The notes under the pieces: model-generated
The model's input: only the letters and a program-made list of their open reading frames with translations
The model's database searches: none
What the model was told of the DNA's origin: nothing
Origin: JAHBXE01 sp044222195
Lineage (GTDB): Bacteria; Planctomycetota; Phycisphaerae; Phycisphaerales; UBA1924
Assembly: GCA_044222195.1 (NCBI GenBank)
Contig: JBGANS010000001.1
Location: 1 to 64,000, forward strand
Reading direction: 5' to 3'
DNA length: 64,000 bases
Position numbers and translations under genes: made by a program
In this document: one piece after another, positions 47,548 to 57,559 of the stretch
How positions within the stretch are numbered: position 1 is the first letter of the stretch
Layout of the letters: each line of letters begins with the position of its first letter

Positions 47548-49818
47548 TCACTCCGGCTTCTTTGGCTCCTCCTCGGTCTTCTTGGGTTCGTCGGGCTTCT
47601 TCGGTTCTTCCACCACCAGTGACGCCCGCCACTTCGCGTCGAGTTCATCAAAGCTCAGGCCCAGCACATCGTGCGTGGCCTTGTCCATCGTGCTGCCGCC
47701 GGCCTGCGCGGCCATCCAGGCGTTGAGCTTGTGGCGCGTATAGGTCGACTCGATGAAGGCGACCATGTGGTGGCCCTGGTTGTAGACGTTGAGCTGGTGG
47801 TTGAGTGCTTCTCCGTGGAAGTCGGCGAGCTTGTCCCACGCGACCAGCTTGTCGGTCTTGGCCCAGCCCTTGACCATCCGATCGATGCGGGCGGAACTCT
47901 TGGCGAACTTGGCGGATGAGAGCTCGGCGATGCCTTCGAGGATCCACCACGGCATGTCGTTGGCCTTGGACCCGAGATAGAACGTCGCGACGTGCCCGTA
48001 TTCGTGCCCGAGAAGCACGCGCAAGGTGCCCTCGGTGGTGCCGCGGGAGGAGAGTATCTTGATCGACTCCTCGGGCTCGTTCCACCCGCCCAGGCTGTCG
48101 GTGTAACTGAGATAGATCGACTGCTGCAGGTGTCGCATTGACGTGTAGAGCTTGACCTGCTGCACGAGCTTCTTGATCGGCGCGCCCTCACCGTATTCGA
48201 AGCCTTCATCGACGTGGGCCCGAACTTCGGGCAGCACCTTGGCGACGGCTTCGGCGACGCTCTTGAGGGATTCGTTCTCGTAGAGCACCAGCGAACCTTC
48301 ACCCTTGATCACATTCCACTTTTCGCCGGCGTAAAGCCAGCGCGTGTCGCTCTTGACGAACCGCGCCGGAAACGTGACGGTCCTCTCTCGGCCTCCCGGC
48401 ATCTTCCATGTCGTCGTCAGCCTGCCGACGGCAGAGCCGTCAGGGCCGACGCCGATCGAGTCGGGCTCGATCTGCATCGTGACACTCTCGGGGGCTTTGC
48501 GTGAGAGGTCCTTGGCCCAGTTCTGCTGCTCTTTGAGGAACACCGGGTCGGATGTGGAGATGAACGAGAGGTACCTGGCCTGATCGGCGGCGGCGGCGGC
48601 CGCGGCCATGTCGTTGAGCATCGGCTCGAGCGCGGCGCGGATACCGGCGGGTTCGGGAGCTGCGGGTTTGGATTCAGGTTTGTCATCGTGATCGGCCTCG
48701 AGGCTCTTGCGCCAGAGGGCGTCGAGGTCGGCGAAACTGAGCTTGAAGGCCTCGCGCGTCGCTTCGTCAAGGGTCTTGCCGGCGGCCATCGACTTGAGCC
48801 ATTCGTTCCGGCCTTCGCGTTTCCAGCGGGCGGTCACGAACTGCATCATGTGGTCGCCCTGGGTGTAGGCGATCTGCTTGAGGGATTGCTCGGCGGTCAT
48901 GTAGTCGCTGATCTTGGACCAGTCGGTGAGCTTGCCGGCGGCGGCGCGTTTCCTGGTGTCGGCGTCGAGGCGGGCGGCGTAGCCGGGGCGGAACTTGCCG
49001 GCGCAGAGTTCGGCGACTCCTTCCTGGACCCACCAGGGTGTGCCTTTGACTCCGGGTCCGAGCTCCCAGGTGGCGACGTGGCCGTATTCGTGGGCGTACG
49101 CGGCGGTCCAGCTGGAGACGCCGCGGGTGTAGCTGTCCATGAACTTGACGGATTCGCCGGGCTCGCTCCAGCCGCCGAGGTAGCTGTCGGGCATGTTGAG
49201 GTAGACGGTGGCCTTGAGGTGGTCCATCGACTTGTAGATAACGAGGGTCTGGGGTTCCTTGACGAGGCGCTGGAACTCGGAATCGACGTGGGCCTTGGCG
49301 ACGGGAAAGGCTTTGACGACGTCCTCGGCGACAGCTTCGGAACCTTCGAGGAAACGGACGGTGAATGGAGCATCGGGGCCGCCGCCGGAGATCTCCTTCC
49401 ACTTCTCTCCCTGGTAGATCCAGCGGCCGTCCTTCTTGGTAAAGCGGACGGTGGGGAACTTGACGGTCCGGCCCTTGGCGGCCATGCCCCAGTTGTCGGG
49501 GAGGCCGTTTTCGAATCGCCAGGACATGGTGAGGGGGAACTCGGCGGTGGTGGAGGTCAAGGTGGTAGTGCCTTCGCCGATGGAGAGAGTGAACTCGGCG
49601 GGCTTGTACCTGGCGAGCTCGTCGGACCAGTGAAGATGTTCGGTGTAGACATGCTTGTCGTCGGGGCTGATGTAGGAGAGGTAGGTCTTCTGGTCGCCGG
49701 AGATCACGGCTTTGGAGATGGTGGAGAAGGTGGCGTCGAGCTCGGCGCGGATGGCCGCGTCATCGGCTCGGGCGGGAGCAAGGAGGAGGAGGGCGGCGAG
49801 GAGGAGGAGTCGGTGCAT
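47548..49818 (-). CDS. Exported tandem-duplicated gluzincin-like metallopeptidase
   Basis: A 756-residue protein with a signal peptide (MHRLLLLAALLLLAPARA). Two homologous halves (about 20-375 and 390-750) each begin with a small SnoaL/NTF2-like strand domain (YLSYISPDDK...; YLSFISTSDP...). Each then has a zinc peptidase domain with HEYGHVAT and the third ligand Glu in WWVQEGVAEL or WWILEGIAEL. Both copies keep HExxH and the Glu, so both look active. The end is Glu/Lys/Pro-rich. The domain resembles peptidase-MA-like proteins of planctomycetes; substrates are unknown. Confidence 0.85.
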   Translation of the reverse strand: MHRLLLLAALLLLAPARADDAAIRAELDATFSTISKAVISGDQKTYLSYISPDDKHVYTEHLHWSDELARYKPAEFTLSIGEGTTTLTSTTAEFPLTMSWRFENGLPDNWGMAAKGRTVKFPTVRFTKKDGRWIYQGEKWKEISGGGPDAPFTVRFLEGSEAVAEDVVKAFPVAKAHVDSEFQRLVKEPQTLVIYKSMDHLKATVYLNMPDSYLGGWSEPGESVKFMDSYTRGVSSWTAAYAHEYGHVATWELGPGVKGTPWWVQEGVAELCAGKFRPGYAARLDADTRKRAAAGKLTDWSKISDYMTAEQSLKQIAYTQGDHMMQFVTARWKREGRNEWLKSMAAGKTLDEATREAFKLSFADLDALWRKSLEADHDDKPESKPAAPEPAGIRAALEPMLNDMAAAAAAADQARYLSFISTSDPVFLKEQQNWAKDLSRKAPESVTMQIEPDSIGVGPDGSAVGRLTTTWKMPGGRERTVTFPARFVKSDTRWLYAGEKWNVIKGEGSLVLYENESLKSVAEAVAKVLPEVRAHVDEGFEYGEGAPIKKLVQQVKLYTSMRHLQQSIYLSYTDSLGGWNEPEESIKILSSRGTTEGTLRVLLGHEYGHVATFYLGSKANDMPWWILEGIAELSSAKFAKSSARIDRMVKGWAKTDKLVAWDKLADFHGEALNHQLNVYNQGHHMVAFIESTYTRHKLNAWMAAQAGGSTMDKATHDVLGLSFDELDAKWRASLVVEEPKKPDEPKKTEEEPKKPE

Positions 49819-49902
49819 GGGGGATTGTTGGGGGGTGGGGCGCCAGGAGTTGGACGTGAAACATCACGAGCGCCGGAAAGATAGAGGGATCTGAGCTTTT
49901 CT

Positions 49903-49966
49903 GGTGGCACGACTCTCCGAGGCGTGCGCGGGATCACACATTCACGCCTCGGAGAGTCGTGCCACC
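49903..49966. repeat. Perfect 24-bp inverted repeat at the 3' end of the next gene
   Basis: Arms 49903-49926 and 49943-49966 are exact reverse complements (core TGGCACGACTCTCCGAGGCG), with a 16-nt loop. The stop codon of the minus-strand gene 49934-50638 is in the loop, and its last ten residues (GGTTLRGVNV) come from the right arm and loop. No T-run follows, so it is probably a dispersed repeat rather than a terminator. Confidence 0.85.
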
Positions 49967-50638
49967 TGCTTCCCCGCATTCTGGACATATGCCAAGTCCC
50001 GAGACTGGGTATCCGCATGCCGCGCATCTTCCGTTTCGGATGCGACGTGCCCGCCGACGCCATGCAATGAGGCTTAACGCGGCGAACCAGGCGGCTCCAA
50101 AACCCACCGAATCTGCGGCGAGGCCGCGCCACGCGGGCCTCAGTCCGAGCGCCTTTGGCATGTTGTACACGCCTTGTCGACCGGGAATCTGCAGGCCTGC
50201 TCTGATGGTCCACGCATTCAGACCCATATTCGTGCTATCGTACTTCGCCACCAAAGCGACGAAAGGCCAGCCCCGCGCATCTTCAAACTGGGTCCGGTAT
50301 CCCTCTTTGGCTGCGAAGGCGTCTGCGGTGTCGTCCTTCGGATGCGACGAGGTGCGGCTCCAGGAAGGACCGACAACGACGTTTGTGGACGAAGGATTGG
50401 GAGGAGCGAATCCGCCGTGGTAACTCAGTACGCCTGCGGCGCTCGACCCCTTCCAATATGAGAGAGTCCAGTAAGGTGGCTCGATTCTCGTAATGCCTTC
50501 GGCGGGCTGCGCGTTCCAAGGCAGTTCGGCGAGCGCGGCACAACTCCACGCAACCAGGATTGTGGTCGCCGCCCCTAATGCCAGAGCCGTGACGCATCGT
50601 CTCAACTCGAATGACTTCCTACGGGGCCCAAGTGCCAT
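49934..50638 (-). CDS. Membrane protein with C-terminal zinc ribbon
   Basis: A 234-residue protein with an N-terminal helix (about 15-38), an extracytoplasmic region, a second helix (about 175-193, SVGFGAAWFAALSLIAW) and a cytoplasmic zinc ribbon RCAACGYPVSGLGICPECGEA. The ribbon matches the CGYDxSG...CPECG type seen in four other proteins here, with Pro-Val in place of Asp. The last codons and stop come from a palindromic repeat. Start ATG 50638 overlaps the upstream gene by 20 bp. Function unknown. Confidence 0.72.
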   Translation of the reverse strand: MALGPRRKSFELRRCVTALALGAATTILVAWSCAALAELPWNAQPAEGITRIEPPYWTLSYWKGSSAAGVLSYHGGFAPPNPSSTNVVVGPSWSRTSSHPKDDTADAFAAKEGYRTQFEDARGWPFVALVAKYDSTNMGLNAWTIRAGLQIPGRQGVYNMPKALGLRPAWRGLAADSVGFGAAWFAALSLIAWRRRARRIRNGRCAACGYPVSGLGICPECGEAGGTTLRGVNV

Positions 50639-51662
50639 AGACGATCGTACTCGGCGATGGGGCGCAAGCGACTCCTGCGAGGCACGTCGTGGCTGTGGGG
50701 CAGGGGAGCGCGAAGTGGACACACCCCGCGTTGCTTAGATCGATGTCGCACCGACCCTTTTGCTCCCCGGTGTCGGTCCTGTATTGCGTCCAGCCAGTCT
50801 GCGTGCAATCCCATGCCTGATGCGTCTTCGTCCGGCTACACGTTCTCGTGGTGGTCCGCTCATAGTGGCAAATGTCGGAACATGCTCCGTTCTGAATTGG
50901 CCCAGCACCGGGCGGATTTGCGGATTCCGGCCCCCACGCTCCGCATGCCCACGCCCCGCAGGTGGGTGTGCCGTACCAGTTCCAGGCGATGCAGAACTGC
51001 ATCTGACATGTTGCCAGGGCCGCGGTCGCTGTCTGCGCGGCGCTCGTTGCGTCAGTAGCTGGAGCGGCGACAAACGAGTTCACGCCTGTTTGCATCGCGT
51101 CGATTACTTCCGCCGACGTGCATTGCGTCTCGGAGCTGTCGTCAACTGGCACCGAAGCCGCGGCGTACCCGAGATTCACTAGGAGGTCGAGCATCGTTTG
51201 GTTTGTTTGAGATGAGAGCGGAATCACCAACGGGTCATCCGAAAGCACTCCAGAAACGAATGCCTTCGGCATCTCAGCGGTTGCAACCTGAACTTCAGGT
51301 GGACCTTGGAAAGTCTGCCACAGGTTGTCCTCCCAATCGGGAATCGCGAGCACATCCTTGATGGACTTAATGACCTGCCAATGATCCTGAGTATTCCAAG
51401 CGACGGGAGCCCAGCCGCCTTCTGACGCATGCAGGTACCACACCACCGTGATGTTCGTGCCGACCGTCGAGGCCGGATCTTTGAGAGCAAGGAAGCTGTG
51501 GACCTGAGTTTGTTCGTTCTCCGTCACAAGAATCGGCGTAAACGTCCAGACCTGGCTACTCCCCATATCGATGCCGATGGGTGAGACGCTGTACACCTGA
51601 GCCCGCGCGGTCAGGCACACACTTAGCGCCGTCAGGGCGATGCAGAGGAACCGAGTTCGCAT
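50619..51662 (-). CDS. Secreted protein of unknown function with Cys-rich C-terminus
   Basis: A 347-residue exported protein with a signal peptide (MRTRFLCIALTALSVCLTARA). The first half is beta-rich and not Cys-rich. An Ala-rich helix (about 190-220, FVAAPATDATSAAQTATAAL) links to a part with about 14 Cys (for example GTPTCGAWACGAWG, CSDICHYERTTTRTCS, CDIDLSNAGC), probably disulfide-bonded outside the cell. No domain is recognised. The downstream membrane protein gene overlaps its end by 20 bp. Confidence 0.72.
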   Translation of the reverse strand: MRTRFLCIALTALSVCLTARAQVYSVSPIGIDMGSSQVWTFTPILVTENEQTQVHSFLALKDPASTVGTNITVVWYLHASEGGWAPVAWNTQDHWQVIKSIKDVLAIPDWEDNLWQTFQGPPEVQVATAEMPKAFVSGVLSDDPLVIPLSSQTNQTMLDLLVNLGYAAASVPVDDSSETQCTSAEVIDAMQTGVNSFVAAPATDATSAAQTATAALATCQMQFCIAWNWYGTPTCGAWACGAWGPESANPPGAGPIQNGACSDICHYERTTTRTCSRTKTHQAWDCTQTGWTQYRTDTGEQKGRCDIDLSNAGCVHFALPCPTATTCLAGVACAPSPSTIVYGTWAP

Positions 51663-52302
51663 GAGCCACTCCCTTCAAGCAAACATTTGCAAGGGTGCTA
51701 TCCGACAGCCGTAGCCAATGCAAACGGACCACAACAATGAGTATTGTGTGCCCGTTCGTCTCCAGCTCCCATGTGCGCGCTTCTCGTTTGCCCAAGGATC
51801 TCGTCCAGACTTTCCGTCGTGTCGGCGCTCGGTGCCCCAAGCACTCGGATTCCTGCCGGCTCATTGTTGTGGTACGGCCAGTGTTCGTAGGCCGTATCGG
51901 TCAGGTATGGCAGAGGCTCGCCATGCAAAGCTACGTACGCGCCTCCGGCCGGCAGATCGCGTCCAATATTCGGGTTGATCGCTTCGGTGACTTCGACCCC
52001 TGCGGGGTCGGGTGCGTGAGGGGCCTGGTTGCAAGGGTGGTGCCCCTGCCTTTCGACTTGGAGCCCTGCGGGCTTGTACAGGCGGGACGCCTATACCACC
52101 AATACCGGGAGGAGAGAGACACGGGTGGGCTGGAGCGTGCGCGTCTCTTGATGATTGATGGGCCCCGGTGTTGGGGTCACGGGCGTCGGCGAGGCGCCGA
52201 GGCCCGTGGCACGACGGGCTCGTGGCACGACTGGTCGGTGGCTCGGGCCTTGTGGCTGCCTGAGGCGCGGAGTTGTCAGCGACTGACATTCGCGATGACT
52301 AT
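51663..52302. other. Gene-free repeat island
   Basis: About 640 bp between the 50619 gene start and the terminator at 52303. The right half (about 51990-52290) is a patchwork of dispersed repeat modules: GACCCCTGCGGGGTCG, CTTGGAGCCCTGCGGGCTTG, ACAGGCGGGACGCCTATACC and several GTGGCACGAC units. The left half contains the reading frame noted at 51698-52000. No intact gene was recognised. Confidence 0.6.
51698..52000 (-). pseudogene. Possible gene remnant
   Basis: One minus-strand frame reads smoothly as protein: EVTEAINPNIGRDLPAGGAY, then VALHGEPLPYLTDTAYEHWP, YHNNEPAGIRVLGAPSADTT and ESLDEILG. Toward its end it becomes irregular (THCCGPFALATAVG), stopping near 51698. Upstream it runs into repeat modules without a start. 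It may be a fragment broken by repeat insertion. Confidence 0.35.
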
Positions 52303-52331
52303 GAGAAAAGGCGGGGGTTACAAACCCCCGC
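52303..52331 (-). terminator. Rho-independent terminator after the fibro-slime gene
   Basis: On the minus strand: stem GCGGGGGTT, loop TGT, stem AACCCCCGC, followed by CTTTTCTCAT. It lies about 28 bp after the stop of the gene at 52360-53280. Confidence 0.75.
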
Positions 52332-52359
52332 GCCGAGTGTGTTGGTTGTGGGCCGGCGC

Positions 52360-53280
52360 TTAGTCGGCCAGTGCTGCGGTGGCGGGGGGCTGGACCTGGC
52401 GGAGCTGGAGGGTGGTTTCGATTTTGAAGTTGGACTGGTTGGTGTGGCGCTCGGCGTGGAAGATCTTGAGGGAGTAGGTTTCGTTGTCGGTGAGCCAGGC
52501 GAGGCGGTCGAGGTTGATGACCTGGGACTTGGCGGAGTGGACGCCGCCGAGGTCGATGACGAGGCGGCCGCCGATGTAGACCCAGACGTCGTCGTCGCCG
52601 GAGAACTTGAAGGTCTGGTTGGTGCCGCGGTGGAACTGGAAGAGGGTTTCGAGCTCGGTGGTGAAGCTGAAGTTGTGGGTGGAAGCGCCGTTGCCGTAGA
52701 GCATGCCGTCGATGGGGAAGAACCCGCCGCGGGAGGCGTAGGGCTCATCGACGGCGGAGTCGAAGATGTAGCGGTCGGAGTTGGCGATTCGGCGGAGGGT
52801 GATGGGGACGGAGGCGGAGGCGCAGGTGAGGCCGTCGCGGTACCACTGGGAGAAGCTGGATTCGGATTCGAGGCGGACATCGAGAGCGTGGGAGAGCTGG
52901 CCGGCGATATCGCCGAGGGAGGCGTCGTAGAGGGCGGGGTTGATGGGCTGGTTCTGCGAGTCGCGGAACTCGGTGATGATGTTGTTGCCGGTGAGGGAGG
53001 CGGCGACGGGCTTGCCTTCGTTGTCGAGCTCCTGCGCGGCGAGGCCGACGCGGACGCCGCCGGTCCAGCGTTCAAAGTCCGGGTGGCCGCCGTTCACGCC
53101 GTAGGGGAGGAAGTCGCGGACGGTGGCGGAGACGGTGAAGCTGCTGGGGAGGCTTGCGAAGGGATCGGTGGTGTCGTTGTCGTCGCTGACGAGGCCGGGA
53201 GCGGCGACGCCGAGCCCGCCGATGACTCCGGCGGCGGCGAGGATCATCCATCCGGTACGGCGCTGATTCGAAGGCTTCAT
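52360..53280 (-). CDS. Exported fibro-slime (PA14-like) domain protein
   Basis: A 306-residue protein with a signal segment (about 8-30). It carries the fibro-slime domain: FTVSATVRDFLPYG near the start, then HNFSFTTELETLFQFHRGTNQTFKFSGDDDVWVYIGGRLVIDLGGVHSAKSQVINLDRL and YSLKIFHAERHTNQSNFKIETTL near the end. The SGDDDVWVYI...DLGGVH pattern is shared with PA14-like, calcium-dependent sugar-binding domains of surface proteins. It is a whole-length single domain. A role in adhesion or carbohydrate binding is inferred. A Phycisphaerae-type sorting repeat is absent. Confidence 0.88.
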   Translation of the reverse strand: MKPSNQRRTGWMILAAAGVIGGLGVAAPGLVSDDNDTTDPFASLPSSFTVSATVRDFLPYGVNGGHPDFERWTGGVRVGLAAQELDNEGKPVAASLTGNNIITEFRDSQNQPINPALYDASLGDIAGQLSHALDVRLESESSFSQWYRDGLTCASASVPITLRRIANSDRYIFDSAVDEPYASRGGFFPIDGMLYGNGASTHNFSFTTELETLFQFHRGTNQTFKFSGDDDVWVYIGGRLVIDLGGVHSAKSQVINLDRLAWLTDNETYSLKIFHAERHTNQSNFKIETTLQLRQVQPPATAALAD

Positions 53281-53574
53281 CTCAATCCCCCTGCCCGCGT
53301 GGGCGGCCGCGGCTGGTGAGGCGGCGGCGGTGCGTGGGCGGCCTTCGGGGGTCCCCGTGACCCCCCGAAGACCGCTCGATTCGATCACGTGTCGGCGCCT
53401 GGTTGCCTCCAGCGCCGGCTCGTCGTTGTCCTGCATCGGCGCGGAATCCGCGCGATGCCAGTGGTTGTAACGTGGGCGCAGGAATGGACGTCGGGATGTG
53501 ACGGAGAGAGCGACAATGGGGTTTGGCGGGCGGAGTTATCGGGTAGACTGGGCGAGACAACGAGGAGCACGGAC

Positions 53575-54864
53575 ATGGATGTCCAGGTGATTGTGTTCTG
53601 GAGCCGGGTGGTGGCGGGGGCGATGGCTGGGGTGGGGGTTTTGTTTTTGGTGTGGGCGGGGGCGCGGTGGCGGCCGGGGCGGGAGAAGAAGTTCTGTCCG
53701 GGAACGCGCGGAAAGTGGCGGATGAGTCCGCTGCGGCTGGTGACGTCGCGCGCGTGCGGGTATGACTTGTCAGGGCTGCGGCAGGGCGAGAGAGGAGAAG
53801 TGACGTGTCCGGAGTGCGGGCGGAAGTTGAGCGTGCGCGTGTCGGCGCTGAAGTCGGCGTCGCGGTGGCGGCCGCTGCGGATGGGTGTGGTGATGGTGCT
53901 GATGGCGGCGGTGGTGGTGGGGGCGCCGATGCTGAAGACGCACTCGTGGCAGAAGTATGTTCCGACGACGGTGCTGATTGGCGTGAAGAGGGCGATGGGG
54001 CCGGAGTGGACGCCGACGCGGCTGCGGCGCGAGCTGGACAAGAGATTGGCGCGCGGCGGGCTGTACGCGTGGCAGGTGCGGTGGGTGATCCCGGTGCTGC
54101 AGAGGGACCTGCGGGATGACAAGGCGACGTGGAATGCGCAGCGGGCGATGGATCGCTTTGAAGAGTTGGGGCCCAGGGGGCGGGCGGCGCTGGAGGAGTC
54201 GCTGTTGTCATCGGATCGGCAGGAGCGGCAGATGGCCGCGGCGGCGCTGCGGCGGGAGTGTTGGAAGTGGGGCTCGGAGGATGGCCGGAAGCTGACGGGC
54301 GTGCAGCCGAGCGAGAGGCTGATCAGGACGACGGTGGAGGGGTTGGCGTCGGACACGATGTGCTGGAGTTCGGGGACGTACGACAATGCGTGGGAGGGAT
54401 TTGAGTTTCTGATTCTCTTTCCGGAGAAGACGGTGGCGGCGCTGGGCGCTGGACTGGAGTCGAAGGATGAGCAGCAGCGGGTGTTGTGTGCCGCGCTGGT
54501 GGCGCACGCGGGGCACGCGGCGTGGTATGACCGGGCGATTCCGATCTTGCTGGCGCACCTGGCGGACAACGGACATTGCGGGGATGCGAGGCTGAGCGGG
54601 CGGGCGCTGCACTGGATCGGGCCGGAGGCTTCGGCGGGGGTGGTGGAGCTGCTGGGGCACGGGGACTTGCAGCAGCGGAAGATTGCGACGCTGCTGCTGC
54701 GGCACTTTCAGGAATGGCCTTCGCCGTGTTTTGGGAGAGAGCTGAGGACGATGGTGAGTACGGAGGATGCCGGCGACTGGGCGTTTGGGCTGGAGATGGG
54801 GTGGCTGGGGTCAGTGCCGGCGCGGTTTGGGCGGATGAAGGAGGGGGTGGAGTTTGAAGAATGA
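53575..54864 (+). CDS. Zinc-ribbon membrane protein with HEAT-like repeats
   Basis: A 429-residue protein. One helix near the start (VIVFWSRVVAGAMAGVGVLFLVW) is followed by the zinc ribbon ACGYDLSGLRQGERGEVTCPECGRKL (about 60-85) and a second helix (about 103-118, MGVVMVLMAAVVVGAP). The remaining 300 residues are helical and HEAT-like (LGPRGRAALEESLLSSDRQERQMAAAALRR; KIATLLLRHFQEW). The start is ATG 53575 with GAGGAG upstream. The ribbon is the same type as in four other membrane proteins here. Function unknown. Confidence 0.75.
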   Translation: MDVQVIVFWSRVVAGAMAGVGVLFLVWAGARWRPGREKKFCPGTRGKWRMSPLRLVTSRACGYDLSGLRQGERGEVTCPECGRKLSVRVSALKSASRWRPLRMGVVMVLMAAVVVGAPMLKTHSWQKYVPTTVLIGVKRAMGPEWTPTRLRRELDKRLARGGLYAWQVRWVIPVLQRDLRDDKATWNAQRAMDRFEELGPRGRAALEESLLSSDRQERQMAAAALRRECWKWGSEDGRKLTGVQPSERLIRTTVEGLASDTMCWSSGTYDNAWEGFEFLILFPEKTVAALGAGLESKDEQQRVLCAALVAHAGHAAWYDRAIPILLAHLADNGHCGDARLSGRALHWIGPEASAGVVELLGHGDLQQRKIATLLLRHFQEWPSPCFGRELRTMVSTEDAGDWAFGLEMGWLGSVPARFGRMKEGVEFEE

Positions 54865-54881
54865 GAGATGGCGGACACACA

Positions 54882-54911
54882 GGCGGGATGCCTGTACCAC
54901 CAATACAGGGA

Positions 54912-54913
<2 letters not shown>
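54882..54913. repeat. Dispersed repeat with ACAGGCGGGATGCCTGTACC core
   Basis: The spacer between the HEAT-like gene and asnS holds ACAGGCGGGATGCCTGTACC, which contains the inverted repeat ACAGGC...GCCTGT, followed by ACCAATACAGG. A near copy, ACAGGCGGGACGCCTATACC then ACCAATACC, is at about 52078-52107. Confidence 0.6.
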
Positions 54914-56423
<1,510 letters not shown>

Positions 56424-56496
56424 GCGTTTCTCCCGCAAAGGGCCAACTGTAGCGGAGGGGCGCGGCGGGGCCCGGGGGTCGGGTGTAGACTCGGGT

Positions 56497-57231
56497 ATGC
56501 CGACCACGACAGAAGCGCCCCCGGCCGCGAAACCGCCCGCCATCCCGCTGCACTACACGCTGGACTACCTGACGTGGCTGCGTTTTGCGAACGCGGGGCA
56601 CTTCCAGCAGGGCAATATCACGGCGATGGATCATGCGATCGAGCGGATCCCGGGCGATGCGCCGATCCTGGAGATCGGGTCGTTCGCGGGTCTTTCGGCG
56701 AACCAGATCACGGCGCTCAAGCGTCGGCACGGGAAGACGAACAGGCTCTTTACGTGCGACCCGTGGGTGTTTGAGCAGCTCGACATGAACGCGAAGGTGG
56801 GGGCGCACCATGTCACGTTCAAGCAGTACGCGGACTTCATCCGCCAGACCTATGTGCAGAACGTGAGGTTTTTCTCGTCGGACTCTCTGCCGTCGACGGC
56901 GCAGATGTTCTCGGATGACTTCTTCAAGGCGTGGCGGCGGGGCGAGGAAGTGCCGGACGTGGTGAGCGGGGGGATGGTCCGACTGGGCGGGCCCATCGGG
57001 TTCTGCTTCATCGACGGGGATCACCAGTATGACGCGGCGAGGCGCGACTTTGTGAACGCGGATGAGTTTGTGGTCCGCGGCGGGTTCATCCTGTTTGATG
57101 ATTCGGGTGACAAGGCCCTGGGGCCCGACGGCAAGCCGTGGGGATCGTGGAAGGTGGCCAAGGAAGCCGAGGCGTCGGGGAAGTACGAGCTGATTTCCCG
57201 CGACCCGAACTATCTTTTCCGCAAGCGGTAG
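56497..57231 (+). CDS. Class I SAM-dependent methyltransferase family protein
   Basis: A 244-residue protein with motif I ILEIGSFAGLSANQI (about 56-70), an acidic residue region CDPWVFEQ, GFCFIDGDHQYDAARRDF (the DGDHxY motif of the Methyltransf_24 group) and GGFILFDDSGDK. The group includes catechol- and sugar-modifying methyltransferases; the substrate is not known. The start is ATG 56497, 74 bp from the divergent asnS start. Confidence 0.85.
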   Translation: MPTTTEAPPAAKPPAIPLHYTLDYLTWLRFANAGHFQQGNITAMDHAIERIPGDAPILEIGSFAGLSANQITALKRRHGKTNRLFTCDPWVFEQLDMNAKVGAHHVTFKQYADFIRQTYVQNVRFFSSDSLPSTAQMFSDDFFKAWRRGEEVPDVVSGGMVRLGGPIGFCFIDGDHQYDAARRDFVNADEFVVRGGFILFDDSGDKALGPDGKPWGSWKVAKEAEASGKYELISRDPNYLFRKR

Positions 57232-57500
57232 GACGTCCCTTGCGCGACGTTGAGCGTCGGCCGGTTGGAGTGCGACCGGCCACTGGCCGGATTTCGCGCC
57301 CGAACGAAGATGTGGTTCATCCGGAATCTGCGGGGCTGGTACGAGCAGTCCTTCGGACTGCGGCGTGAATGGCCGCTGCGTCCCGGGGGTGTCGCTCGCC
57401 GGGCCTCGCTCCACACCCCGGCTACGAACGACCAGACCTTCGGCCTGAGGAAGTCGCGCCGAGATTCTGAGTTGAACCGACGGCGTTTTCTTATCGGCCA
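57232..57500. other. Repeat-rich gene-free interval
   Basis: About 270 bp without a gene. It has the palindromes CCGGCCACTGGCCGG near 57280 and CAGTCCTTCGGACTG at 57346-57360, and a diverged copy CAGACCTTCGGCCTG at 57433-57447. Between them is the common motif GGGCCTCGCTCCACACCCCGGCTACGAAC. This looks like a dispersed-repeat island rather than regulatory DNA. Confidence 0.55.
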
Positions 57501-57534
57501 AGAAAAACGCGGCCGGACGCGGGTGCGTCCGGCC
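57501..57534 (-). terminator. Rho-independent terminator after the DUF481 gene
   Basis: On the minus strand: a 10-bp stem (GGCCGGACGC / GCGTCCGGCC), loop ACCC, followed by GCGTTTTTCTT. It lies 25 bp after the stop of the 57560-58375 gene. Confidence 0.85.
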
Positions 57535-57559
57535 GGTGTGTTTGAGCGGGCGGCGGGAA

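Noticed and set aside
49903..49966. Rho-independent terminator
   Set aside because: The stem is strong, but no T-run follows on the coding strand and the stop codon lies in the loop.
51695..52363. A 222-residue plus-strand frame
   Set aside because: Its composition changes abruptly across repeat modules, there is no domain or RBS, and the opposite strand has a more protein-like frame.
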